Positions 1-6,382 of a stretch of DNA of 12,556 nt are shown here, piece after piece. Source of the DNA: Bacteroidaceae bacterium (GTDB lineage Bacteria; Bacteroidota; Bacteroidia; Bacteroidales; Bacteroidaceae). The notes under the pieces are model-generated. The model was not told the DNA's origin. It searched no databases and saw only the letters and a program-made list of their open reading frames with translations. Made by a program: the position numbers and the translations under genes. Numbering within the stretch: the stretch's first letter is position 1; each line of letters begins with the position of its first letter. The stretch spans positions 1 through 12,556 of the forward strand of contig CAAGDO010000188.1 of NCBI GenBank assembly GCA_900768625.1, in the 5' to 3' direction.

Positions 1-44
1 ATGGGCATTCTGTAAAATTGCAGTGTGCATGGATGGTAGGTTTT

Positions 45-65
45 CATCCACATTTTAGCGGACAG
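45..65 (+). repeat. Direct repeat copy 1, possible IS-end remnant
   Basis: The segment begins CATCCA and ends TTTTAGCGGACAG (53-65). A second copy at 157-180 begins CATCCA and ends TTTTACCGGACAG; the 13-base ends differ at one base and lie exactly 115 bp apart. Conserved ends with variable interiors are what old insertion-sequence termini look like. No transposase reading frame is visible beside it, so calling it IS debris is inference. Confidence 0.4.
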
Positions 66-156
66 CCGGTCAAATAGTAGCTGTGGGGCAGAGCAAGTAA
101 GCACCCCAAAAATGGAATTTAGGGAACATCTAGCATGATTACTAAAGATTCTGATG

Positions 157-180
157 CATCCAAAAAGTTTTACCGGACAG
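157..180 (+). repeat. Direct repeat copy 2, possible IS-end remnant
   Basis: Second copy of the element at 45-65, ending TTTTACCGGACAG (168-180). It lies about 60 bp upstream of the ATPase fragment. Nothing between the copies (66-156) reads as a recognisable protein. An insertion followed by decay could explain both repeats and the broken ATPase gene, but that link is inferred. Confidence 0.4.
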
Positions 181-241
181 TAATATTTGTCATTACAAAA
201 AAGTTGTAACACAAAAGATGTAATGGCATAAAGGACTTCGT

Positions 242-412
242 AACAAGAAATTGTTGAATCCTTTCTTATATCAGGGCTATGAAAATCCTGCTTATTTCTG
301 TGATAGAGAAACAAAAGTGCTCCTTTCCCATCTGAAAAACGGACGGAACGTAACGTTGAACTCTCCGCGAAGAATCAGCAAGACGGGACTGATCAAAAAA
401 GCCTTCTATTGA
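242..412 (+). pseudogene. N-terminal fragment of a Bacteroidota AAA+ ATPase (AAA_14/archaeal-type ATPase family)
   Basis: The frame ending at the TGA at 410-412 reads NPFLYQGYENPAYFCDRE and later SPRRISKTGLIKKAFY. This is the familiar start of a Bacteroidota ATP-binding protein family that opens NPF.. GY....YFCDRE and has a P-loop of the type SPRR.GKT. Intact relatives are several hundred residues; here only about 55 codons remain, so Walker B, sensor and C-terminal domains are gone. The P-loop Gly is Ser (agc at 377-379), which should damage nucleotide binding. No ATG lies between the in-frame stop at 221 and the family N-terminus; AAC-AAG-AAA at 242-250 suggests a mutated ATG, with TTG at 251 or 254 as the only alternatives. 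After the stop the frame no longer resembles the family. It is almost certainly non-functional. Confidence 0.75.
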
Positions 413-439
413 AGTCGTCTGAACTGTTCAGACGACTTC
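411..439. repeat. Perfect 29-bp palindrome (14-bp arms, 1-nt centre)
   Basis: GAAGTCGTCTGAAC, then T, then the exact reverse complement GTTCAGACGACTTC. It overlaps the stop codon of the ATPase fragment (410-412) and lies in the convergent gap before the minus-strand RDD gene. As RNA it would form a very stable stem. No T-run follows on the plus strand; on the minus strand six T's follow about 10 nt after the stem (395-400 on plus). A degenerate copy occurs at 12409-12433, also 3' of a gene, so it may be a repeated terminator-type element. Confidence 0.85.
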
Positions 440-443
440 ATTG

Positions 444-518
444 CCGTGTCATTTAGCCGTTCGTTTTCTGCGCCGCCTTTTGAGGATGTGGCCTAAAACG
501 GACGACGAAATGACACGG
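444..518 (-). terminator. Long imperfect hairpin downstream of RDD gene, candidate terminator
   Basis: Arms 444-467 and 495-518 are inverted complements over 24 bp with three mismatches; the outer 11 bp (CCGTGTCATTT / AAATGACACGG) are perfect. The loop is 27 nt. It lies about 50 bp past the stop of the minus-strand RDD gene and could end that transcript, possibly with the adjacent palindrome. No T-tract follows directly, so a small mobile inverted-repeat element is an alternative. Confidence 0.5.
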
Positions 519-565
519 AAATGACGCGTTCCTGTTCATCCACGTTTAGAGGTTGACATGTGTTT

Positions 566-1297
566 TTATGGATTGTCTTCCATTTGGAAGAAACGGTAGT
601 CGTTGAGCACTTGTTGCAGGTATTGTTGGGGGGAAATGTTGGCAGATGGGATTTTTCCGCATATTTTTTCCACTTTCTCACTGAGCCGCATGAGTTGGGT
701 CTGGCGGTTTTTGTTTCGGGCGTTGAGGACGTGTTCGATGGTGCGGGCTTGCTGTGCTGTCAGTTCTGCTGCGCGCGGCACCAAGGGGTGGTAGTCGTTG
801 AGCAGGTAGTTGAAGGTGTTGAGATTCACTTTCGATTGCTTGTAGGAACTGTCGTGAACGACCACCGTTCCAGCTGCCATGTCGCCCAAACGCTGCGAAC
901 GTTTGGTGACGGCTATCAGTATGGCTCCAATCCCCAAGCCTGCCAGAAGGTCGATTGGTGTCAGAAGATAGCGTAAGGCGGCGTTCCCTAGGTTCAATGG
1001 TTCTCCGTCGGTGCGCATCACTCGGATACGTACGATGCGTTTTCCGATGGTCTGTCCGTTGTTGAACGTTTCAAGCAGGGGAATATAGAACGTGATGGGA
1101 GCGATGAGCAGAAAGATAAAGACCCAATAGTTGAAGAGTTTTTCAAAATGGATGGCTTGGTCGATTTTGTTGAGGCAGATGTAGTAGACGGTGATCATCA
1201 CTGAGTCAATCATCAAGGCGATGAATCGTGAGGCCAGACTTGCGCAATGTTGGTTGATGCGCACGTTCTGACCGCTGGTTATGTAGGTTTCAGCCAT
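566..1297 (-). CDS. RDD family integral membrane protein
   Basis: 243 residues starting MAETYITSGQ. RDD-family features are visible: Arg24 and Asp31 in the first hydrophobic segment (about 24-42), a second TM at 57-75, the conserved GQTIGKR..RIRV loop (81-93), a third TM at 108-130 containing Asp116, and the closing RSQRLGDMAAGTVV motif (133-146). Residues 150-243 form a hydrophilic, probably helical cytosolic tail. Some RDD proteins have been linked to ion transport, but most have no known role. It is transcribed divergently from the SpoIIM-like gene across a 214-bp promoter region, which suggests joint function with that operon. A -7 type box on the minus strand (1329-1336) gives a short leader. 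The start is the first in-frame ATG and fits the family. Confidence 0.88.
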   Translation of the reverse strand: MAETYITSGQNVRINQHCASLASRFIALMIDSVMITVYYICLNKIDQAIHFEKLFNYWVFIFLLIAPITFYIPLLETFNNGQTIGKRIVRIRVMRTDGEPLNLGNAALRYLLTPIDLLAGLGIGAILIAVTKRSQRLGDMAAGTVVVHDSSYKQSKVNLNTFNYLLNDYHPLVPRAAELTAQQARTIEHVLNARNKNRQTQLMRLSEKVEKICGKIPSANISPQQYLQQVLNDYRFFQMEDNP

Positions 1298-1328
1298 AGG
1301 GATGTTCGGATTGATGGGGATTTGCGGA

Positions 1329-1336
1329 CAAAGCTA
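1329..1336 (-). promoter_or_regulatory. Candidate -7 box for the RDD gene (TAGCTTTG)
   Basis: Read on the minus strand this is TAGCTTTG, a full match to the Bacteroidota -7 consensus TANNTTTG. It would start transcription roughly 25-30 nt upstream of the RDD ATG. No -33 TTTG is found at the usual 19-21 bp spacing; the nearest CAAA on plus is at 1362-1365, about 25 bp away. Confidence 0.45.
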
Positions 1337-1383
1337 CTTCTTTTTTCTGGATATTTCAGAGCAAATGGATGTTTGTTCGTTGG

Positions 1384-1396
1384 TTTTTTGAAAAAA
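1384..1396. repeat. T6-G-A6 palindrome in divergent promoter region
   Basis: TTTTTT-G-AAAAAA lies between the two divergent candidate promoters. A/T-tracts of this kind bend DNA or serve as binding sites; equally this may be base composition. The surrounding 1298-1511 has no gene. Confidence 0.35.
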
Positions 1397-1451
1397 TGGC
1401 AGCGAACGGCAAATATCTTGCGTCAAAATGTTCGGGTTGCTTTTTTTTACG

Positions 1452-1459
1452 TACTTTTG
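1452..1459 (+). promoter_or_regulatory. Candidate -7 box for the SpoIIM-MoxR-DUF58 operon (TACTTTTG)
   Basis: TACTTTTG matches TANNTTTG exactly and lies 52 bp upstream of the TTG start at 1512. Transcription would begin near 1465 and give a leader of about 45 nt. The -33 region (about 1427-1432) has no clear TTTG. It is the only good plus-strand box between the RDD start and 1512. Confidence 0.5.
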
Positions 1460-1511
1460 TCCACTGCAACCCACAACTATCAACGTTTAACTGATACACC
1501 ACCCCTCAGCC

Positions 1512-2570
1512 TTGACAGAAGTACAATTCATCCGTCAGAATATGGAGAAGTGGAGTTCGATGGGAAAACTCTGTGAGCATCCGTCCGACTATGAACCCGA
1601 CGAACTGGCCACAGCCTATCAGGAACTGACCACCGATCTGGCCTTTGCGCAGACCCATTACCCCGATGCGCAAATCACCATTTATCTCAACGACTTGGCT
1701 TTGGCTTTGCATGCGCAAATCTACCGCCGCCATCCGGGTCGTTGGAGACAGGTGTGGCAATTTGTGGCCTACGATGTGCCGCAGACTTTCTACGACGGAC
1801 GTTGGGCGTTGTTGGCCTCATTGGGCGTGTTTCTTTTCGGGCTGGTGTTGGGTGTCGTTTCGCAGGTGATGGATCCCAATTATGTGCGTTGCGTGTTGGG
1901 CGATTATTATGTGGAGATGACTCTTGAGAACATTCAGAATGGCACTCCGATGGCCGTGTACGATGGAGATAATCAAACCGACATGTTCCTAAGCATCACG
2001 ATAAACAATATCGGCGTGGCTTTTCGATGCTACGCCGTGGGACTGCTCACGGTCTTCGGTACAGGCGTTCTGTTGATCTATAACAGTTTGATGTTGGGCT
2101 GTTTCCAGACCTTCTTCGTGCAACATCAGTTGGGCTACGAGAGTGCGTTGGCCATCTGGATGCATGGCACCATCGAGATCAGCAGTATCATTGTTGCTGG
2201 AGCTGCCGGTATACAGTTGGGCACAGGGTGGATTTATCCAGGTTCCTTGCCCCGCATCCAAGCATTCCAACGGGCGGCCAGGAAATCGCTGCGTATGGTG
2301 ACGGGTACGGTTCCGCTGTTCATCGTAGCAGGGTTTATTGAGGGATTTTTCACTCGCCATGTGGAATGGCCCGATGGGGTGCGCATGGGGGTGATTCTCG
2401 CATCGTTGGCCTTCATCGTGTGGTATGTCATTGTATGGCCCCAAAAGATGCAGCAACCAGTCGAACACTACATCGGTTTCAAACGTCTTGTCAGGAAGGT
2501 CTTCGCTTCGCTCACGAAACGAAAAGTCAGATTGCATACTCCATTCATCCCTAATCAAGAAAGAAAATGA
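1512..2570 (+). CDS. SpoIIM-like (stage II sporulation protein M family) membrane protein
   Basis: 352 residues. The start is a TTG: the frame is closed upstream by TAA at 1488, no ATG intervenes, and MTEVQFIRQNMEKW matches the usual family opening (M.E..FI..N...W); the next ATG at 1542 would remove it. Hydrophobic segments lie near 98-118, 166-196, 215-237, 262-281 and 290-310. The family signature is visible as HGTIEISSIIVAGAAGIQLG (218-237) followed by FIEGFFTR (275-282). In Bacillus, SpoIIM belongs to the SpoIID-M-P complex that drives peptidoglycan remodelling in engulfment; relatives in non-sporulating bacteria sit beside MoxR/DUF58 genes with no known role. First gene of a six-gene operon, overlapping the next by 4 bp (ATGA at 2567). 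Confidence 0.88.
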   Translation: MTEVQFIRQNMEKWSSMGKLCEHPSDYEPDELATAYQELTTDLAFAQTHYPDAQITIYLNDLALALHAQIYRRHPGRWRQVWQFVAYDVPQTFYDGRWALLASLGVFLFGLVLGVVSQVMDPNYVRCVLGDYYVEMTLENIQNGTPMAVYDGDNQTDMFLSITINNIGVAFRCYAVGLLTVFGTGVLLIYNSLMLGCFQTFFVQHQLGYESALAIWMHGTIEISSIIVAGAAGIQLGTGWIYPGSLPRIQAFQRAARKSLRMVTGTVPLFIVAGFIEGFFTRHVEWPDGVRMGVILASLAFIVWYVIVWPQKMQQPVEHYIGFKRLVRKVFASLTKRKVRLHTPFIPNQERK

Positions 2571-3460
2571 ACCTTTTCAAACAACGCACGTATAGTCAGA
2601 AATTCAATGTGGCATTCGAATGGTTGCGAAGGTATTGGCGGCCGATGTTGAAATTTGTCACCTTTTTCCTGCTTCCGGTCTGTCTTGTCCAGCCGTTAGG
2701 TCTTTTGCACATACTCGATACCATCAGTGCTGCGGTCGATCTGGGAACGGAGTCTTTGTATGATTCCATCCATATGGGGGATATGGTGCTTTTGGCCGTC
2801 TCGTTGCTATTGTCCATCCTGGGAGGAATCTTGACCCTTGCCCTTTTCTATTCCATGATGAAGGTAACTCTCATTGATGGGCGTGACCTGAACGCATTCA
2901 GCATCTCCGATATGTGGTCTGCCTTGCGCGCCCGGTTGGGGCGCGCTGTTATCCTTTTCATGCTTGTCGTGATGGGGATGGTGTTGGGCGTGGGATGGAT
3001 CTATTCTTGCGTCCGCGTCTTTTCTGAGGATTTGGGATTGCTGTTGAGTCTCTTGTCTTTATTTCCTTTGGTCATCCTCATGTTGCCTGTGGCTCCTCAA
3101 TATATGCTTACGAACGAAGGTCTGTTCTCCTCTATACGCAAAGGTTGTCGAATCGGATGGTATTGCTGGTGGGGTGTGTTCAGCACAGCCGCGGTGATGC
3201 TCGTTATGGCCAATGCGTTGAGTGGCTTTGCCAATATTCCTTTGCAACTATTTCTAGGCATCAAGATGGCCATGCTTGGCCAATTGGCAGGAACGGGCGA
3301 ACTGGTCCTTTCATTCTTCACGTTTCTCGGTTTGGTCGTTTCCGCTTATGTTGGCTATCTTTCGCAGTTGCTCATCGTGGTCATACTGACTGTGCAGTAC
3401 GGCCATGCAACCGACAAACTGGATGGCTTGACCCTCGAGAACGAAATCGACAAATTCTGA
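2567..3460 (+). CDS. Six-TM membrane protein of unknown function
   Basis: 297 residues with about six hydrophobic segments (roughly 26-48, 72-98, 126-148, 156-180, 199-222, 245-277). The N-terminus is basic (QKFNVAFEWLRRYWRP), consistent with a cytosolic start. Between TM2 and TM3 is a conserved-looking loop, LIDGRDLNAFSISDMW (102-117), and after TM4 comes QYMLTNEGLFSSIRKG (178-193). These loops and the alternating layout resemble broad DUF975 or GPDPase-membrane-domain type proteins, but I cannot assign a family firmly. It overlaps the SpoIIM-like gene by ATGA, so the two are probably translationally coupled and may form one membrane assembly. There is no enzymatic motif. Confidence 0.8.
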   Translation: MNLFKQRTYSQKFNVAFEWLRRYWRPMLKFVTFFLLPVCLVQPLGLLHILDTISAAVDLGTESLYDSIHMGDMVLLAVSLLLSILGGILTLALFYSMMKVTLIDGRDLNAFSISDMWSALRARLGRAVILFMLVVMGMVLGVGWIYSCVRVFSEDLGLLLSLLSLFPLVILMLPVAPQYMLTNEGLFSSIRKGCRIGWYCWWGVFSTAAVMLVMANALSGFANIPLQLFLGIKMAMLGQLAGTGELVLSFFTFLGLVVSAYVGYLSQLLIVVILTVQYGHATDKLDGLTLENEIDKF

Positions 3461-3491
3461 ATCCCATCATCTTCTTTCCAATTGAGAGCCT

Positions 3492-4106
3492 ATGACAGCC
3501 GACACGCTTACAGCCGATACCGCCCGTATAGGGGCGTGGATCAGAAGCGGAAACTATGACTACAAAGAGCAGATCATGCAACCCCAGCGTGATTTGCTGG
3601 ATGAGTATTTGACGAAACTGACCCGATGGTGGAATACGTTGACCTATGATATGAGTGAATGGGATGCCATGACGGTTTTTGAAGTATTGCTTGGGGTGGC
3701 TGTTCTGGTGATTGTGGTCTACGTGCTGTGGCAACGCCGTTATCGTTTCCAGCGTTTCAAACGGGCCAAGATGGAAAAGTTGGATTTTTCCGTGGCGGAT
3801 GACAATATATATGGAGTGGATTTCGATTCCTGCATCCGTGAAGCCTTTTCCCAAGAGCTTTTTGGCGAAGTCGTAAGGCTCTGCTACTTGAAGAATCTTC
3901 GGAGTCTGGCCGATCGAGGCATCATTGATTGGGCATTGGGGCGTACGCCTGATTCCTATCTGACCCGAGTGCCGCCTGGCGATGACCGGAAGTTGCTGCT
4001 ATCGCTTACACAGACCTATGTGCGTGTGCGCTATGGTCATTATCCGGTTTCGCGGGAAATGGCCGAAGACGTGTGCCGCTTAGTGGAGAAAGGAGGTGAA
4101 GCATGA
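3492..4106 (+). CDS. DUF4129 domain protein, single membrane anchor
   Basis: 204 residues. Residues 1-58 are hydrophilic, one TM helix spans about 60-81 (DAMTVFEVLLGVAVLVIVVYVLW), and a highly basic stretch (QRRYRFQRFKRAKMEK, 82-97) marks the cytosolic side. The C-terminal part has the DUF4129 pattern: ALF-like FSQELFGEVVRLCYLKNL (119-136), then LT.TYVRVRYGHYPVS (172-187). The likely topology is N-outside, C-inside, but no signal peptide is seen; the frame is closed by TGA at 3483, so the start cannot be moved upstream. DUF4129 often accompanies MoxR/DUF58 and transglutaminase genes; its role is unknown. It follows the previous gene by 31 nt and overlaps DUF4350 by ATGA. Confidence 0.8.
   Translation: MTADTLTADTARIGAWIRSGNYDYKEQIMQPQRDLLDEYLTKLTRWWNTLTYDMSEWDAMTVFEVLLGVAVLVIVVYVLWQRRYRFQRFKRAKMEKLDFSVADDNIYGVDFDSCIREAFSQELFGEVVRLCYLKNLRSLADRGIIDWALGRTPDSYLTRVPPGDDRKLLLSLTQTYVRVRYGHYPVSREMAEDVCRLVEKGGEA
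4091..4098 (+). promoter_or_regulatory. Strong Shine-Dalgarno (AGGAGGTG) for the DUF4350 gene
   Basis: A near-ideal anti-16S complement lies 4 nt before the ATG at 4103, inside the last codons of the DUF4129 gene (EKGGEA-stop). Other genes in this window lack such a site. Together with the ATGA overlap it points to efficient re-initiation and matched amounts of the two proteins. GGAGGT codes for Gly-Gly here, so chance is possible. Confidence 0.55.
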
Positions 4107-5332
4107 AGCGCTCAGGATGGTTGTTCACGCTTGGCGTGATGGTGTTTTTGGTTGTCGTGTTTGCTGTGATGCAGACGGGCACACACAAATTCAATTGGGA
4201 CACCACCTATGACCCTGACAGCCGCGAACCTTTTGGCACCGTGTTGCTGGATTCCTTTTTTTCGGAAACGCTTCCAGGTGGATACGAAATGCGCAAGACG
4301 GATATCATGACCTTGGCAGCTGACACGGCCCATGTCCATCATCTGCTGTTTTTGCCCAACGACGTCGAGTATATATCCTACAGTGAATTTGATGAGTTGC
4401 TCGATATCGTGCATCGTGGTTCGACGGTCATGATTGTCGATGGTGGTTTTGATGTCTGGAGCGACACTTTGCAATATAAAGTGGATTGGTCGGAGACTTC
4501 GTATTTCAACTTTAAGACCTTCATGCGGCAGTTGAGCATCAATGGAAAACCTTTGCTCGACACGCTGGTGTGGAAAGGGCAAGGGGCTTATCCTCAGGAC
4601 ACCGCCATGGTATGGTCCGTTTTGTCCGCACAGACGTTCTTTTTTGCCCCTACTTCCGACTGCGAGATGTCTCCTCTTATCTGCACGGAAAGCGGTCGTT
4701 CCTCGGCTGTGGCTATCCCCTTTGGCAAGGGGAAAGTGGTGCTTGTGACGAACAGTCTGATGTTTACCAACTTCGGTGTGTTGGATTCGACTTCCCGTAA
4801 ACTGGTGCTTCGCCTGATGAATGAGTTCGGCAAAAACCACGTGATGAGGGTCTGCCATAATGACGAATTGGATCGTCAAGGTATGTTCAATGTGATTAGG
4901 CGTCACCCTCCTTTGCGAACGGCCTGGCGGATAGCGCTGGTTGGCGTTGTACTTGCCTTGATCGTCAATGCACGGAGAAGGCAACGAGCCATTCCTTTGC
5001 TGAAGAAATCGCGCAACGTGACGCTTGACTTTATCCGACAGCATGCCTCACTCTTCCGCAGTCACACGGACCATGCTTCGCTGGTGCAGCGAAAGTACCG
5101 TGCGTTCGCCGCTCTTCTGCGTCGTAAATGGCAGGTTGATGTGGAGGATAGTCGTCCTGCCATCCGGCGTGAGCAGGCACTTCGCTTGGCCGCCTATCTG
5201 CACCGCACGGCATTTGACGTGATGGCAGACCTTGACGAACTAGACCGTCTTCGACATACCGGGGGCTTCGTTTCACCCGAACTTTTCGCTGAGGCCATGA
5301 GGCTGATGCAACGCCTTGACCCAGACGATTGA
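4103..5332 (+). CDS. DUF4350 domain membrane protein
   Basis: 409 residues. TM1 spans 7-24 and TM2 spans 272-290 (TAWRIALVGVVLALIVNA), so residues 25-270 should be periplasmic and the basic C-terminal 120 residues cytosolic. The periplasmic part follows the DUF4350 layout, a class-I-glutamine-amidotransferase-like fold without visible catalysis: DPDSREPFGT...LLDSFF (37-52), LLFLPNDVEYIS (81-92), a Rossmann-like strand GSTVMIVDGGFDVW (106-119), and GKGKVVLVTNSLMFTNFGVL (208-227). No catalytic Cys-His pair is evident. It is a candidate periplasmic sensor or scaffold for the MoxR machine. It overlaps DUF4129 by 4 bp and ends 30 nt before the MoxR ATPase gene. Confidence 0.82.
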   Translation: MKRSGWLFTLGVMVFLVVVFAVMQTGTHKFNWDTTYDPDSREPFGTVLLDSFFSETLPGGYEMRKTDIMTLAADTAHVHHLLFLPNDVEYISYSEFDELLDIVHRGSTVMIVDGGFDVWSDTLQYKVDWSETSYFNFKTFMRQLSINGKPLLDTLVWKGQGAYPQDTAMVWSVLSAQTFFFAPTSDCEMSPLICTESGRSSAVAIPFGKGKVVLVTNSLMFTNFGVLDSTSRKLVLRLMNEFGKNHVMRVCHNDELDRQGMFNVIRRHPPLRTAWRIALVGVVLALIVNARRRQRAIPLLKKSRNVTLDFIRQHASLFRSHTDHASLVQRKYRAFAALLRRKWQVDVEDSRPAIRREQALRLAAYLHRTAFDVMADLDELDRLRHTGGFVSPELFAEAMRLMQRLDPDD

Positions 5333-5362
5333 TTTTATCCTTTTAAAACCTTTTCAACCCCT

Positions 5363-6337
5363 ATGGAAAGAACCGACCTTTCAACTTTTTCCGCCAAAAT
5401 AAACGAATTACGTGCCTCCATCGCCCAAGTGGTGGTGGGGCAGCAATCGGCTGTTGACCTTGTGCTGGCTGCCATCCTTGCCGGTGGTCATGTGCTTATC
5501 GAAGGAGTGCCCGGTGTGGCTAAGACGCTTCTTGCACGCCTCACCGCCTCCCTGATTGACGCTCCCTTCGGACGTTTGCAGTTTACTCCCGACTTGATGC
5601 CCAGCGATGTGCTTGGTACGTCGGTGTTCAACGTGAAGACGCAGGATTTCGTGTTCCATGCCGGTCCTATCTTCAAGCAGATGTTGCTTGTCGACGAGGT
5701 GAATCGTGCACCGGCCAAAACGCAGGCCGCACTTTTTGAGGTGATGGAGGAACGTCAGGCTACGGTCGACGGTGTGACGCATCCGATGGACGAACTGTTC
5801 ACCATCATTGCCACGCAGAATCCAGTGGAGCAGGAAGGCACCTACAAACTCCCCGAAGCCCAGCTCGACCGTTTCCTCGTGAAAGTGACGATGGGGTATC
5901 CCACGCCTGAGGAGGAGTTTGAAATTCTCATGCGTCATCAGCGTCATCCTCTTCACGATTTGAGTCACGTGACTCCCATCCTTTCCCACGATGAACTGAT
6001 CGAGATGCGCGGTGTGATGAGCCGTGTGGTGGTGGATGACGAGGTGCTTCGTTATATTTGCCGCATCACAGATCAAACGCGTCATTCGCGAAGCATTTAT
6101 CTGGGGGCATCACCCCGAGCCGCCGTGGCCATGTTGGGCATGACGAAGGCTTACGCGTTGCTTCACGGACGCGATTTCGTTTGTCCTGATGACGTGAAAA
6201 CGGTGGCTCCTGCTGTGCTCTCCCATCGCCTGATGCTTACAGCCGAAGCCGAAATGGAAGGGATGAATGTGGAAAAGGTGGTCATGCGTTTGCTTGAATC
6301 GGCTGTTGTCGACAGTCCCGCAGAGGTCGACGCCTGA
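5363..6337 (+). CDS. MoxR-family AAA+ ATPase
   Basis: 324 residues, typical length. Motifs in order: VVVGQ.SAVD N-linker (23-32), Walker A GVPGVAKT (48-55), the MoxR insert RLQFTPDLMPSDVLGTSVFN (71-90), Walker B LLVDEVNRAP (108-117), sensor 1 ATQNP (150-154), LPEAQLDRF with the arginine finger (163-171), and sensor 2 GASPRA (248-253). All catalytic residues are present, so it should be an active cytosolic ATPase. MoxR proteins act as chaperone-like maturation factors, generally with DUF58 or vWA proteins encoded next door; the best known set a metal cofactor into an enzyme or remodel complexes. Here the client is unknown. It is preceded by an AT-rich 30-nt gap with no Shine-Dalgarno, as is normal in this phylum. 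Confidence 0.95.
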   Translation: MERTDLSTFSAKINELRASIAQVVVGQQSAVDLVLAAILAGGHVLIEGVPGVAKTLLARLTASLIDAPFGRLQFTPDLMPSDVLGTSVFNVKTQDFVFHAGPIFKQMLLVDEVNRAPAKTQAALFEVMEERQATVDGVTHPMDELFTIIATQNPVEQEGTYKLPEAQLDRFLVKVTMGYPTPEEEFEILMRHQRHPLHDLSHVTPILSHDELIEMRGVMSRVVVDDEVLRYICRITDQTRHSRSIYLGASPRAAVAMLGMTKAYALLHGRDFVCPDDVKTVAPAVLSHRLMLTAEAEMEGMNVEKVVMRLLESAVVDSPAEVDA

Positions 6338-6382
6338 TTGGTGGTTCTCCACCTCTGTTTCATCCTATTCCCTTTCAGCATC

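Noticed and set aside
4112..5044. 310-codon open frame on the minus strand
   Set aside because: Antisense shadow of the DUF4350 gene; His/Gln/Arg-rich, no motif.
6338..6382. TTG start for the DUF58 protein directly after the MoxR stop
   Set aside because: The ATG at 6383 gives the usual family N-terminus; the extra 15 residues look like translated spacer.
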